The notes: generated by a model from the letters alone, not told the origin. Positions 39,419 through 48,369 are shown, numbered from the stretch's first letter. The stretch is 64,000 nucleotides of DNA from Bordetella genomosp. 9 (GCF_002261425.1 NZ_NEVJ01000003.1:868001-932000), one strand, 5' to 3'. Numbers and translations are program-made.

Positions 39419-41323
39419 ATGGATACGATCTATCCTCCGCGCATCCGGCGTCTGGCAATCGGGGCGCTGCTGGTCGCGGCCAGCGTGTCAGGCCTGACAC
39501 CGCTGCGCGCGCAAACGACTTATTCGTCGCCTGCTCCCGCGGACGCGGGGCCTGGCGGGTCCGTGCAGTATTCGACCGGCGCCCCGGCGCCGGCCTATGA
39601 CGGCGCGCCGCCGGACCCGGCTGCCCAGGATCCCGCGCAGTACGGCGGCGGTGACCCGGGCTATGCCGCGGACGGCACGGTGGCAAGTGGCGATCCGGCC
39701 GATGCCAATCTGGCGGTACTGGACAGCTCGAACGAGCCGCCGCCCCCCTTGCCGGCCTATGAACAACCGCCCTCGCCGGGCGACGGCTATATGTGGGTGC
39801 CGGGGTATTGGGCTCGCAACGCCTACGGTTTCTACTGGGTGCCTGGCGTATGGGTGCTCGCGCCTTTCGTCGGCGCGCTGTGGACGCCCGGGTACTGGGT
39901 GTATGACGGCCCGGTGTATCGCTGGCGCGGCGGCTATTGGGGCCCCCACGTAGGCTATTACGGCGGTATCGACTACGGCTATGGTTATACGGGCCGCGGC
40001 TATGTCGGCGGCTATTGGCGCGACCGCCACTTCTACTACAACCGGGAAGTCACGCGCATCGTGCCGGGCAAGTCGCGCTACGTGTACAGCCATCCCGTTT
40101 CCCTGCCGCCGCCGCAAGGGCCGCGCGTGAGCTACTTCGGCGGTCCGAATGGCCTGCGCCGCGGACCCGATCCGCGCGAACTGGCGGCGCGGCATGAAAG
40201 ACACACCCCGCCGTTGCGCGCGCAGTCCGACCTGGACCGCCACGCCGGCCGCGACCGCGAGCAGTACATGTCCGTGAACCGCGGCCGGCCGCCGCAGGCC
40301 GCCTTCGCGCACCCCGCCGGCAGCGCGGACAACAAATGGCCGGGTGCCCAGTGGCCGGGAAAGAACGGGCAGGTACGGCAGATGGAAGGGCAACAGCGCC
40401 AGTTGGACCAGCGCCTGCAGGGCCAGGAGCGCCAGGCCGCCATGCAGCGCCAGGAACTGCGCCAACGCGCCGGCGATCCGCAGCGCATGGCCCAGACCAG
40501 CCCTTCCTACCCGACGTATCCGCAACAGGTACAGCAGCAGCAGGAAACGCAGCGGCAGCAATTGCGCATGCAGCAGCAGTTGCAGCAACAGCAGCTGCAG
40601 AACCGAGGCGACCAGCAGCAACTGCAGCAGCGCCAGCTGCAGCAGCCCCCGCAGCCCGGCGACAGCCTGTACCAGCAGCAACTGCGCCAGCAACAGCAAA
40701 GGCAGCAGCAGCAATTGCAGCAACAGCAGGCGCAGCAGCGCCAGCAACAGCAACAGCAGCAATTCCAGCAGCGCCAGCAACAGCAGCTCGACCAGCGCCA
40801 GCAGTCGCAGCGCGATCAGTACCGCCAGCAGCTGCAGAACGACACACGCCAGCAGCAGCAGTTTCGTCAGCAGCAGTTGCAGCAGGACCAGCAACAGCAG
40901 CAGTTCCGCCAGCAGCAGCTGCAGCAGCAACAACAGCAGCAGCAGTTCCGCCAGCAGCAGTTGCAGCAACAGCAGCAACAGCAGCAATTGCGCCAGCAGC
41001 AACAGCAGCAGCAGAATCGCCAGCAACTGCAGCGGACCAACCAGCGCGAGGGCGACGCGCGGCAGCAGGCGGTGCGGCAGGAATACGACCGCAACCAGCG
41101 CGCGGTGACGCAGCAGCTCGCGGCGCAGCAGCGGCAGATGCAACAGCAGGAAAGCCTGCGCCAGCGGGAACAACAGCAATCGCGCCAGCAGTGGCAGAAT
41201 CAAAGCCGCCAGGCGCAGCGCGAAATCGCCCGCCACGACAATGCGCAGCAACGCGAGATCCAGGGCCGGCAGAGCGCCCATCGCGAGGCGCGCCAACAGC
41301 AGATACGCGAGGCGCAGCGATAA
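39419..41323 (+). CDS. Exported WXXGXW-repeat protein with long glutamine-rich tail
   Basis: 634 aa from the ATG at 39419, which has GGAGGTG just upstream; an in-frame ATG at 39404 is less well placed. The signal peptide ends near LRAQ (32). After an Ala/Pro/Gly stretch come WXXGXW repeats at 126-131, 140-145 and 155-160 (WVPGYW, WVPGVW, WTPGYW), then a Tyr/Gly region to about 215. From about residue 320 to the end the protein is dominated by Gln, with Arg and Leu at regular intervals (QQLRQQQQ-type units), probably a long coiled or extended fibre. WXXGXW proteins are surface or periplasmic and of unknown function. This tail is exceptional in length. Confidence 0.85.
   Translation: MDTIYPPRIRRLAIGALLVAASVSGLTPLRAQTTYSSPAPADAGPGGSVQYSTGAPAPAYDGAPPDPAAQDPAQYGGGDPGYAADGTVASGDPADANLAVLDSSNEPPPPLPAYEQPPSPGDGYMWVPGYWARNAYGFYWVPGVWVLAPFVGALWTPGYWVYDGPVYRWRGGYWGPHVGYYGGIDYGYGYTGRGYVGGYWRDRHFYYNREVTRIVPGKSRYVYSHPVSLPPPQGPRVSYFGGPNGLRRGPDPRELAARHERHTPPLRAQSDLDRHAGRDREQYMSVNRGRPPQAAFAHPAGSADNKWPGAQWPGKNGQVRQMEGQQRQLDQRLQGQERQAAMQRQELRQRAGDPQRMAQTSPSYPTYPQQVQQQQETQRQQLRMQQQLQQQQLQNRGDQQQLQQRQLQQPPQPGDSLYQQQLRQQQQRQQQQLQQQQAQQRQQQQQQQFQQRQQQQLDQRQQSQRDQYRQQLQNDTRQQQQFRQQQLQQDQQQQQFRQQQLQQQQQQQQFRQQQLQQQQQQQQLRQQQQQQQNRQQLQRTNQREGDARQQAVRQEYDRNQRAVTQQLAAQQRQMQQQESLRQREQQQSRQQWQNQSRQAQREIARHDNAQQREIQGRQSAHREARQQQIREAQR
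40500..41240 (+). repeat. CAG/CAA codon-rich tract encoding the poly-Gln tail
   Basis: Irregular runs of CAG and CAA broken by CGC, CTG and TTC codons produce many near-identical units of 30-45 bp, for example CGCCAGCAGCAGTTGCAGCA-like copies at about 40865-41000. Such tracts are prone to slippage and recombination, and the reading frame on the opposite strand is also open as poly-Leu. Confidence 0.75.
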
Positions 41324-41352
41324 TACGCATCTTCCGGAACCCCGAGGTCGCC

Positions 41353-41901
41353 ATGAAAAAAACCGCTGCCGCGCTGTCCCTGCTAGCTGCCCTTGCCGCC
41401 GCGCCCGTGGCCTGGGGCGCCCTGCCCGTCGGCGCCACGGCGCCCGACTTTTCGACATCGGCGGCCATGGGAGGACAGGTCTTCCAGTTCTCCATGGCGC
41501 AGGCCCTGCGCGAAGGACCGGTGGTGCTCTACTTCTACCCCGCCGCGTTCACGGCGGGCTGCACCGTGGAAGCCCATGACTTCGCGGAGGCCACCGACCA
41601 ATACCGTGAGCTGGGCGCGCGCGTCGTCGGCGTCTCGGCCGACGGCATCGACGTGCTGCAACGGTTTTCCGTGAGCGCCTGCCAGAGCAAGTTCGCGGTG
41701 GCGGCCGATGCAAACCAGCGCATCATGCAGACCTATGATGCGGTGCACGACCGCAACCCCGAGCGGGCGCAGCGCGTGTCCTATGTGATCGTGCCGCCCG
41801 GCAAGGTCATCTATTCCTATACCGACAGCAATCCCGAACACCACGTCGCCAATACCCTGGACGCGCTGCGGCAGTGGCGGCGTGGGAATGCGCAGCGCTA
41901 A
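41353..41901 (+). CDS. Exported peroxiredoxin (AhpC/TSA, BCP-like)
   Basis: 182 aa from the ATG at 41353. The signal peptide ends about WGA (23). The thioredoxin-like domain has VLYFYPAAFTAGCTVEAHDF with peroxidatic Cys70 and a second Cys110 (VSACQSKF), as in atypical two-Cys enzymes. It reduces peroxides, here in the periplasm because of the signal sequence, which is unusual for BCP-type proteins. It follows the Gln-rich gene by 29 bp and is convergent with arsC, ending 1 bp away. Confidence 0.9.
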   Translation: MKKTAAALSLLAALAAAPVAWGALPVGATAPDFSTSAAMGGQVFQFSMAQALREGPVVLYFYPAAFTAGCTVEAHDFAEATDQYRELGARVVGVSADGIDVLQRFSVSACQSKFAVAADANQRIMQTYDAVHDRNPERAQRVSYVIVPPGKVIYSYTDSNPEHHVANTLDALRQWRRGNAQR

Positions 41902-41902
41902 A

Positions 41903-42256
41903 TCAGGCAGGCAGTATTTCGCGCACGACTTCAGCCGGCCGGCACAGGCGCGTGCCCATGGGCGTCACCACGAACGGACGGTTGATCAGGATGGGATGTT
42001 CCATCATCGCGTCGAGCAGGCGCTCGTCGCCGACGTCCGGCGCGTCCAGGCCCAGTTCCTGGTAGACCGGTTCCTTGGCGCGCACGGCGTCGCGCACGCC
42101 GATCCCGGCCTGCGCGATCATGGACTTCAAGGTATCGCGGGACGGCGGCGTTTTCAGGTATTCGACGATCGTCGGCGTGACGCCGGCTTCGAGCAGGATC
42201 TCCAGGACCGTACGTGACGTTCCGCAGCGCGGATTGTGATAAATGGTGGTGGACAT
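41903..42256 (-). CDS. arsC: Glutaredoxin-coupled arsenate reductase
   Basis: 117 aa from MSTTIYHNPRCGTSR, with catalytic Cys11. LKTPPSRDTLKSMI and HPILINRPFVVTPMGTRLCRPAEVV match E. coli plasmid ArsC closely, including the Arg residues that bind arsenate. It reduces arsenate to arsenite using glutathione and glutaredoxin. There is no arsenite exporter or ArsR gene nearby, so it is probably a chromosomal housekeeping copy. Confidence 0.92.
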   Translation of the reverse strand: MSTTIYHNPRCGTSRTVLEILLEAGVTPTIVEYLKTPPSRDTLKSMIAQAGIGVRDAVRAKEPVYQELGLDAPDVGDERLLDAMMEHPILINRPFVVTPMGTRLCRPAEVVREILPA

Positions 42257-42369
42257 GGCGGGACCTGTATGGATGACGCGCCGTAGGCGCCGGGCCGCAA
42301 GTCTACTGCGCGTACGATCCCTGTGCCACCATGCGGCGCCGCAATCCGTCGATCCGCCCTTCCCGCCGC

Positions 42370-43824
42370 TCAGCCTTGGCTGAAGGGCCAGACGGTCGCG
42401 TTGGTACCTGGCGGCACCGACGGCCGGGACCATTTGGCGGGCGTCGCCGAAAAGCGCGCCGCGTGGCGAACCGCCACCAGCTTGCCGAAGCCCGACGAGG
42501 TTTCTTCCAGATAACCATCCAGCTGCGGCATGGTGCAGGCGAAACCGTTGGGGACACGCGGCAGCCCCCTGAGCCAGCGCGCCGTCTGCGCCAGCGACAC
42601 GCGCACGTGCCAGCTGCCGCCTTCCGTCGCCTGCCGGGCCAGCGCGGCTTGCGCGCCGAAGGCCATCAGGTAGCCGCTGGCGTAGTCCAATATCTGTACC
42701 GGCATGGGCCGCGGCGCTTCCTGTTCCGCGGCCTGCGCCTCGGCATGATTGAAACCGCTGGCCGTCTGCACCAGGGAATCGAAGCCGCGGCGTCGCGCCC
42801 AGGGCCCGACATGGCCGTAGGCGGACAGCGACACATACACGATGCCGGGACGCAAACGGGCGACGTCCTCGGCGCCGAAGCCTTGCGATTCCAGCGCGCC
42901 GGGCCGGTAGCCTTGCACGAACACATGCGCGCTGCGCAGCAGGTTGCCCAGGGTGATGCGGCCGGTCGCGGTTTCCAGGTCCGCCAGCACCGACAACTTG
43001 CCGCGGCTGGTTTCGGCGATGGCGTTGATGTTGGGCAGTTCGGGGGAATTCATCAGCATGACATCGGCGCCGTAGGCGGCCAGCGTGCGTCCGCACACCG
43101 GCCCGGCGATGATGCGGGTCAGGTCCAGCACCCGTATATCCTGCAATGGACGGGGGTCGTTGCCGTAGCGCGGCAGCGGCCGTTCCGGCGCATCGCCGAT
43201 GCGTTCGATCGAGACCACCGGCAGCTGCGACACCGCGATACCCTGGGGATGGCGGTCCCATTCGTCGAAGGTACGCAGGGCGGCGACCACCAGGCCGGCG
43301 TCGGCGGCGGCGTCTTCGAATTCAAGCGCGCTCCAGCGCGACAGCGCGCGTTCCACGGCCCGTCGCTCGACGGTGGCGCCGGTGGGACAGCCCAGCAGCG
43401 CCAGCGCCCCGTCGCGGTGGTGTGCGAAATTGGCGTGGATGCGCACCCAGTTGCCGTCGCCGCAACGGTAGACGCCGGTGATCTTGTCCCAGACATTCTG
43501 CTGTACGCCGTCCAGCGTGAAATAGCCGCGGGTTTCCTGCACGGCGTGACGCATGTCCACCGACACCCGCTGACGGCGTCCGCCGCGCATGTGCCAGATT
43601 TCACCGGCGGCCAGGGCCGCGGCCGCCATGCTGCACTGGGCCGCCATGCCGACCGAGAACGAAGATGGGAGCACAGGATCGGCGCCCGGCAAATCGACAT
43701 AGCCCAGCGCTTCTTCGGGCATCTCGGCCGACTGCCATAAAGCAGTAAGCGCACCGTGCGTCGACTTGCGACTGGTGGATGCCCCTTTGAAGAAGGGCGG
43801 ACGTAGATCCATCAAGTATCCCAT
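42370..43824 (-). CDS. CoA-transferase family III (CaiB/BaiF) with permuted half-order
   Basis: 484 aa. The canonical N-terminal Rossmann motif VLDLTRIIAGPVCGRTLAAYGADV appears only at about residue 232, followed by RGKLSVLADLET, VFVQGYRPGALESQGF, SLSAYGHVGPWARRRGFDSLVQ and the VQILDYASGYLMAFGAQAAL segment. The first 220 residues instead hold features normally found later in the family: SSFSVGMAAQCSMAAAAL, RQRVSVDMRHAVQ and YRCGDGNWVRIHANF. It should transfer CoA between carboxylic acids, but the substrate is unknown. The start could be 43824 or 43812. It is a lone gene, 113 bp from arsC. Confidence 0.83.
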   Translation of the reverse strand: MGYLMDLRPPFFKGASTSRKSTHGALTALWQSAEMPEEALGYVDLPGADPVLPSSFSVGMAAQCSMAAAALAAGEIWHMRGGRRQRVSVDMRHAVQETRGYFTLDGVQQNVWDKITGVYRCGDGNWVRIHANFAHHRDGALALLGCPTGATVERRAVERALSRWSALEFEDAAADAGLVVAALRTFDEWDRHPQGIAVSQLPVVSIERIGDAPERPLPRYGNDPRPLQDIRVLDLTRIIAGPVCGRTLAAYGADVMLMNSPELPNINAIAETSRGKLSVLADLETATGRITLGNLLRSAHVFVQGYRPGALESQGFGAEDVARLRPGIVYVSLSAYGHVGPWARRRGFDSLVQTASGFNHAEAQAAEQEAPRPMPVQILDYASGYLMAFGAQAALARQATEGGSWHVRVSLAQTARWLRGLPRVPNGFACTMPQLDGYLEETSSGFGKLVAVRHAARFSATPAKWSRPSVPPGTNATVWPFSQG

Positions 43825-44059
43825 TGCGTCTGGCCGTACTTATCCCAGCGCATTACAAATCCGGGACAACCAGAGCGTCAACATGGTACGAGGCGACGCG
43901 TGTTTCACGGTTTGACCGTGTGGCGGCGACGCGCGCCGCGGCCTCAGGGCATCGAAGTTTTCGCGGCGACGCAGCGGTCACATCTGTTTTCGTTTTGCAG
44001 CTCAAACCTACGGGCATGGCGTCGTTGGTGTGACGTCCTTCCAACACTTCGGCTTGTGC

Positions 44060-44380
44060 CTACCGGTCCAATCGGCGTAGGAATACCGCGACTTCCTTGA
44101 CCACCTGCGCATCGCCATGCGCGCTGGCGACGGCGGAGGCGCGCTCCCACGCTTCGCGCGCGCCCTCGCTGTCCTGCTTGCCCAGGCGGGCCTTGCCCAG
44201 CCATTTCCAGGCGACGGAGTAGTCGGGGTCGTAGGCGACCGAGGTCTCCAGGTGTACGCAGGCCTTGTCGAAATCGCCCGCTTCGGCGTAGGCCTTGCCC
44301 AGGGTATATCGCAACAGCTTGTCATCGCGGCCCGAGGCCAGCATGGCTTCCAGACGGTCCGTCATCGATGCCGGGGTCAT
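44060..44380 (-). CDS. Small tetratricopeptide-repeat protein
   Basis: 106 aa. Two to three TPR motifs cover most of the protein: DKLLRYTLGKAYAEAGDFDKA, SVAWKWLGKARLGKQDSEGA, then AREAWERASAVASAHGDA. No signal or membrane segment is visible. TPR units bind partner proteins; the partner is unknown. It is divergent from the glutathione peroxidase gene with about 100 bp between starts. Confidence 0.88.
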   Translation of the reverse strand: MTPASMTDRLEAMLASGRDDKLLRYTLGKAYAEAGDFDKACVHLETSVAYDPDYSVAWKWLGKARLGKQDSEGAREAWERASAVASAHGDAQVVKEVAVFLRRLDR

Positions 44381-44481
44381 GGCGCTCCCTCCTTGTCCTG
44401 GGTGGAACGATACCGCTTTCCGGGCAGGCCTTGCGGTGCCTCTACAATCGTCCTTCCCTGTGGAGGATGCCGGAAGCCGCC

Positions 44482-44967
44482 ATGACCACTCTTGCCGATT
44501 TTTCCGCCGTCGACATCGACGGCACGCAGCGTTCGCTGCGCGAGTACGCGGGACGCGTCGTATTGATCGTCAACGTCGCGTCGCGCTGCGGTTTCACGCC
44601 GCAGTACGAGGGACTGGAAGCCCTTTATCGCGAGCACGTCGACGCGGGCTTCACGGTGCTGGGCTTTCCCTGCGACCAGTTCCGCCACCAGGAACCGGGC
44701 GACGAGGCCGAGATCAAGCGCTTCTGTTCGCTGCGGTATGACGTGACGTTTCCGCTGTTCGCCAAGATCGACGTCAATGGCGAGAACGCCCACCCCTTGT
44801 ATCGGTGGCTGAAGCGGGAACGGCCGGGCTTGCTCGGCACGCAGGGCATCAAGTGGAACTTCACCAAGTTCCTGGTGGGACGCGATGGCTTGCCGATCCG
44901 GCGCTATGGGCCGGCGGACAAACCGGCCGCGCTCGCGCCCGCCATCGTGGCGGCCTGCTCGGCATGA
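44482..44967 (+). CDS. Glutathione peroxidase
   Basis: 161 aa from MTTLADFSAV; an in-frame ATG at 44467 would add five residues. The catalytic tetrad is visible: Cys36 in NVASRCGFTPQYEGL, Gln70 in FPCDQFRHQEPG, and Trp125 in WNFTKFLVGRDG. A Cys at 82 may serve as resolving Cys, so thioredoxin rather than glutathione may be the real donor. It is cytoplasmic, a single gene followed 48 bp later by the amidase. Confidence 0.93.
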   Translation: MTTLADFSAVDIDGTQRSLREYAGRVVLIVNVASRCGFTPQYEGLEALYREHVDAGFTVLGFPCDQFRHQEPGDEAEIKRFCSLRYDVTFPLFAKIDVNGENAHPLYRWLKRERPGLLGTQGIKWNFTKFLVGRDGLPIRRYGPADKPAALAPAIVAACSA

Positions 44968-45015
44968 GCGGGGCTGCCTGCCATCACCCGGATATCTCCC
45001 GATTGCGATCGAAGC

Positions 45016-46731
45016 ATGAACCGAACTGTTGAAGCCGGCGGCGATGGCCTGCCGGAAATGGAAGCGGCCGTCGCGGCCATGACACCCCGGCTGCACGGGC
45101 TCGTATCGCGCACCGATCCTGGCCAGGTGGCCGCCGAAGTGTTGAGGCTGAATGACGCCGTGCGCGAGGGTGTGCGGGATCGGCTGACGCCGGGATTGCA
45201 TCCGCAGGATTACCCCGGGTCGATGATGCGCATGCGCGATGCGATGGCGGCCGGTCCCGTGGCCGACGCGGCGCCGGAGCCGGCATCCGCGTCTGCCTCG
45301 GGATCCGCATCGACGCCGGCATCCGTATCGGCATCAGCGTCGCCGTCCGCGTCTCCTGGGCTCGGCCAGGGCCATGCATCGCTGGCCCACGTCTCGGCGC
45401 TGATCCGGCGCGGCGAGACCAGCGCCGAGGCCTTGACGCGCCAGGCGCTGGCGCGGGCTGCCGAGGTGCAGCCCGTGCTGAATCCCTTCATCGCCATCTG
45501 GGCGGAGCGCGCGCTGGAACAGGCGCGCGAACGCGACCGCGAGCTGGCGCGGGGCCGCTGGCGCGGCCCGCTGCATGGCATCCCCCTGGCCCACAAGGAC
45601 TGCTACACCCGCGCGGGGCTGCCGATGACGGTCGGCTCGAAGGTCCTGCCCGATACGCCGGGCGAGGCCGACGCCGCGGTGCTGCAGCGGTTGGACGCCG
45701 CCGGCGCCGTCGACCTGGGCCCCTTGAACCTGAACGAGATGGTGTCGGGCCCGACCGGCCAGAATCCGCATTGGGGCGACTGCTGCAATGCACACGATCC
45801 CACGCGCGTCGCCGGCGGCTCATCGAGCGGATCGGCGGTGGCGGTCGCCGCCGGCGCCGTGTACGGGTCGCTGGGGTCCGACACCGGCGGTTCGATCCGC
45901 ACGCCCGCATCCATGAACGGCGTCTACGGACTCAAGACCACCTACGGCCTGGTGTCGCGCCGCGGCTGCTTTCCGCGCGCCTGGTCGCTGGACTGCATCG
46001 GACCGCTGGCGCGCAGCGCGCTGGACTGCGGACTGATCCTGCAGGCGGTGGCCGGACATGACGCGGGCGACCCGACCAGCGTGGACGCGCCGGTGCCCGA
46101 TTACGCGTCCGCGATCGCGGCCGGCGCACCCGGCAGCCGCGTGGCGCTGCTGGATGGCCTGGAGCCCTATGACGACGCCATCGCCGGCGCCCTGGAAGCA
46201 TTCATGAAGCGCGCCGCGAGCGTGTTCGGCGCCGCCGTCCGCGCCCGCTTCCACGACCTGCCGGCCTGCTATGCGATGGGCGACGTGATCGCCAAGGTCG
46301 AGGGCGCGACCATCCATGCCGAATGGATGCGCCGCACGCCGGAGCGTTACTCGCAGGCGGTCTATTCGCGCACCGAGGCCGGCTTGCACATCCCCGCGGT
46401 GCGCTACGCCGAAGCCTTGCTGGCCCGCTCGAAGCTGGTGGAAGCATGGCTGTCCGGACCGATGGCGCAGGCCGACGTGCTGGTCTGCCCCACCATCCCG
46501 ATCCAGGTGCCGACCCGTGCGGAAGCCGACATGGAAGGCAAGGGCCGCGTCTTCGGCGTGGTGGCAGCGATCACCCGCCTGACCCGCGCCTTCAACTACC
46601 TGGGGTTGCCGGTGCTGAGCGTGCCGATCGGCACGGACGGTAACGGCATGCCGATCGGCGCGCAGCTGATAGGCCGCCCGCTATCCGAGGCCAGGCTGCT
46701 CGCCGTCGCGCACGCGCTGGCCCAGCCGTAG
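45016..46731 (+). CDS. Amidase-signature enzyme with extra N-terminal domain
   Basis: 571 aa. The amidase core (about 115-571) has the full triad: Lys194 in LAHKDCY, Ser269 in GGSSSGSA and Ser293 in DTGGSIR, with spacings (75 and 24) equal to those of FAAH-type amidases. About 80 residues precede it (MTPRLHGLVSRTDPGQVAAE, DRLTPGLHPQDYPG) that I do not recognise, joined by a Ser/Ala/Pro linker (about 90-115). It is related to GatA/AtzE-type amidases, but no GatB/GatC genes are adjacent, so it probably hydrolyses a small amide. Confidence 0.9.
   Translation: MNRTVEAGGDGLPEMEAAVAAMTPRLHGLVSRTDPGQVAAEVLRLNDAVREGVRDRLTPGLHPQDYPGSMMRMRDAMAAGPVADAAPEPASASASGSASTPASVSASASPSASPGLGQGHASLAHVSALIRRGETSAEALTRQALARAAEVQPVLNPFIAIWAERALEQARERDRELARGRWRGPLHGIPLAHKDCYTRAGLPMTVGSKVLPDTPGEADAAVLQRLDAAGAVDLGPLNLNEMVSGPTGQNPHWGDCCNAHDPTRVAGGSSSGSAVAVAAGAVYGSLGSDTGGSIRTPASMNGVYGLKTTYGLVSRRGCFPRAWSLDCIGPLARSALDCGLILQAVAGHDAGDPTSVDAPVPDYASAIAAGAPGSRVALLDGLEPYDDAIAGALEAFMKRAASVFGAAVRARFHDLPACYAMGDVIAKVEGATIHAEWMRRTPERYSQAVYSRTEAGLHIPAVRYAEALLARSKLVEAWLSGPMAQADVLVCPTIPIQVPTRAEADMEGKGRVFGVVAAITRLTRAFNYLGLPVLSVPIGTDGNGMPIGAQLIGRPLSEARLLAVAHALAQP
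45281..45358 (+). repeat. Degenerate Ala-Ser codon repeat in the amidase linker
   Basis: Hexamer-like units of the GCATCC/GCGTCT type encode an alternating Ala-Ser stretch (ASASASGSAS, then SVSASASPSASPG). It looks like an expandable inter-domain linker. Confidence 0.6.
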
Positions 46732-46741
46732 GCGGCCGCCG

Positions 46742-47209
46742 TCACGCCAGGGGCGGCAGCCGGCGGCGCAGGGTAGCGTCCTTGATGATGGCGGTGTTGG
46801 TTTCCGCATATTCCGTCACGCGGTCCAGGATCTGGTCCAGCTGGGTAATGGACCGCAGCACCACCCGGGCGACGAAGCAATCCTCGCCCGTCACCTTGTC
46901 GCACTCGATGAATTCGGGAATTTCCTTCAGCAGGGCTTCCACGTGCCGCAGCTGGCCCGGCATCGGGCGCACCCGCACGATGGCCTGCAGCGCGTAGCCC
47001 AGCGCTTCGGAATCGACGTCCACCGTATAGCCGCGGATGACGCCGGATTCCTCCATGCGGCGCAGGCGGTCGGCCACGCTGGGAGAGGACATGCCGACCG
47101 CCCGGGCGAGTTCGGCGACCGAGGCCCGCGCGTTGGCGCAAAGCAAGGTGATCAGGCGCCTGTCGATGGCATCCAGGCCGACGTCTCGATTATTAAGGGA
47201 ATGCGCCAC
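46742..47209 (-). CDS. Lrp/AsnC-family transcriptional regulator
   Basis: 155 aa from a GTG at 47209, chosen because GGAGG sits 5 nt upstream and the resulting protein (VAHSLNNRDVGLDAIDRRLI) has normal Lrp length. The frame stays open further upstream. The helix-turn-helix is at about 16-65 (ARASVAELARAVGMSSPSVADRLRRME), and the RAM effector domain is at about 75-150 (GEDCFVARVVLRS). Such regulators sense amino acids. It is divergent from the EamA transporter gene, the usual arrangement for a regulator and its amino-acid exporter. Confidence 0.92.
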   Translation of the reverse strand: MAHSLNNRDVGLDAIDRRLITLLCANARASVAELARAVGMSSPSVADRLRRMEESGVIRGYTVDVDSEALGYALQAIVRVRPMPGQLRHVEALLKEIPEFIECDKVTGEDCFVARVVLRSITQLDQILDRVTEYAETNTAIIKDATLRRRLPPLA

Positions 47210-47393
47210 TTTTTCCTCCGTAACGCAGCCCTGCCGCGCAAAATCCCGCTTTCCAGCCATGTAAATCAGCCGATCCGGCTGGGATAATTTGCCTGGAAAC
47301 TTACTTGGAAGCGGCCTGCCGCGCAAGCCCGCGCGCCGGCGCCGCCCCCAGGGCTTAACGAATCGCAGGCGCGATTCACCGAGGATCGCCATC

Positions 47394-48296
47394 ATGGCTA
47401 CACCAAACGAACGCATGGGTATCGTGCAGATGAGCACGGCGATGACCATGTCCGGCACGCTGGGCTACTTCGTGCTGGCCTCCGGGCAGGGGCCCTTCAA
47501 CGTCGTGTTTTTCCGCTGTGTCTTCGGCGCGCTGGCGCTGCTGGTCTACTGCCAGGCGGCCGGCCTGCTGTCGCGCCGCTATTTCAACCGCGCGAGCCTG
47601 CTGATGGCGGTGGCGGCCGCCGCCGCGCTGGTGATGAACTGGGTCCTGCTGTTTTCGGCCTATCGGCTGGCGTCGATTTCGCTGTCGACCGCCGTCTATA
47701 ACTTTCAGCCTTTCTTCCTGATGGGACTGGGCGCCGCTTTCCTGGGCGAACGGCCCGGCCTGGGCAAGGTGGCCTGGTCGGTGGTGGCGTTCGGCGGCTT
47801 GTTGCTGCTGCTGGACCTGGGCAGCGCGCAGGCCACGCCGCGCCAGGGCCACTTGCTGGGTCTTGCGCTGGGCCTGGGCGCCGGCGCCCTGTACGCCGTC
47901 ACGGCGATCATCATCAAGCGGCTGGCGCACGTCCCGCCGCATCTGCTGGCCCTGGTGCAGGCGGTCGTGGGCATCGTGATGCTGGCGCCGCTGGCCGATT
48001 TCTCCGCGCTGCCCACCCTGCCCTCGCAGTGGGCCTGCCTGGTGGTGCTGGGCGTGGTGCATACCTGCCTGATGTACATCCTGCTCTATTCGGCGATCCA
48101 GAAGCTGGCCACGTCGATGCTGGCCGCCCTGTCGTTCATCTATCCCGCGGTGGCCATCCTGGTCGACTACGCCTTCTTCGGCCAGCGCCTGGACCTGGCG
48201 CAGGCGCTGGGGATTTCGCTGATCCTGCTGGCGGTGGCGGGCGTGACGCTCAACTGGCGCCCGTGGCCGCGCCGCGCGGGGGCATGCAAAGCGTAA
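47394..48296 (+). CDS. EamA/DMT-family transporter, ten membrane helices
   Basis: 300 aa from MATPNERMG at 47394, with GAGGATC upstream. Two EamA halves are visible, each with five helices: MSGTLGYFVLASGQGPFNVVFFR..., and the second beginning around GLALGLGAGALYAVTAIIIKR. The ends of both halves have the typical PAVAILVDYAFFGQRL-type segment. The family exports amino acids or related metabolites. A start 35 codons earlier is not supported by a ribosome site. The divergent Lrp gene is its probable regulator. Confidence 0.9.
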   Translation: MATPNERMGIVQMSTAMTMSGTLGYFVLASGQGPFNVVFFRCVFGALALLVYCQAAGLLSRRYFNRASLLMAVAAAAALVMNWVLLFSAYRLASISLSTAVYNFQPFFLMGLGAAFLGERPGLGKVAWSVVAFGGLLLLLDLGSAQATPRQGHLLGLALGLGAGALYAVTAIIIKRLAHVPPHLLALVQAVVGIVMLAPLADFSALPTLPSQWACLVVLGVVHTCLMYILLYSAIQKLATSMLAALSFIYPAVAILVDYAFFGQRLDLAQALGISLILLAVAGVTLNWRPWPRRAGACKA

Positions 48297-48369
48297 AGAC
48301 CGGGCATGGCTTAAGATCGACGCACGCGTCGTCGCCACGGCGGACGGCGCTCGTTGCGAGGAATCTCCC

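Noticed and set aside
40336..41901. Ala/Pro-rich plus-strand frame fused into the peroxiredoxin, and the poly-Leu minus-strand frame over the Gln-rich gene
   Set aside because: Both are frame shadows of the CAG/CAA tract. The peroxiredoxin starts at 41353 with its own signal peptide.
43825..44059. Short frames and a TTGACCGTG half-site near 43912
   Set aside because: The frames have no ribosome site or motif. The half-site belongs to a short CACGGT/ACCGTG palindrome and lacks the GTCAA arm of the island operators.
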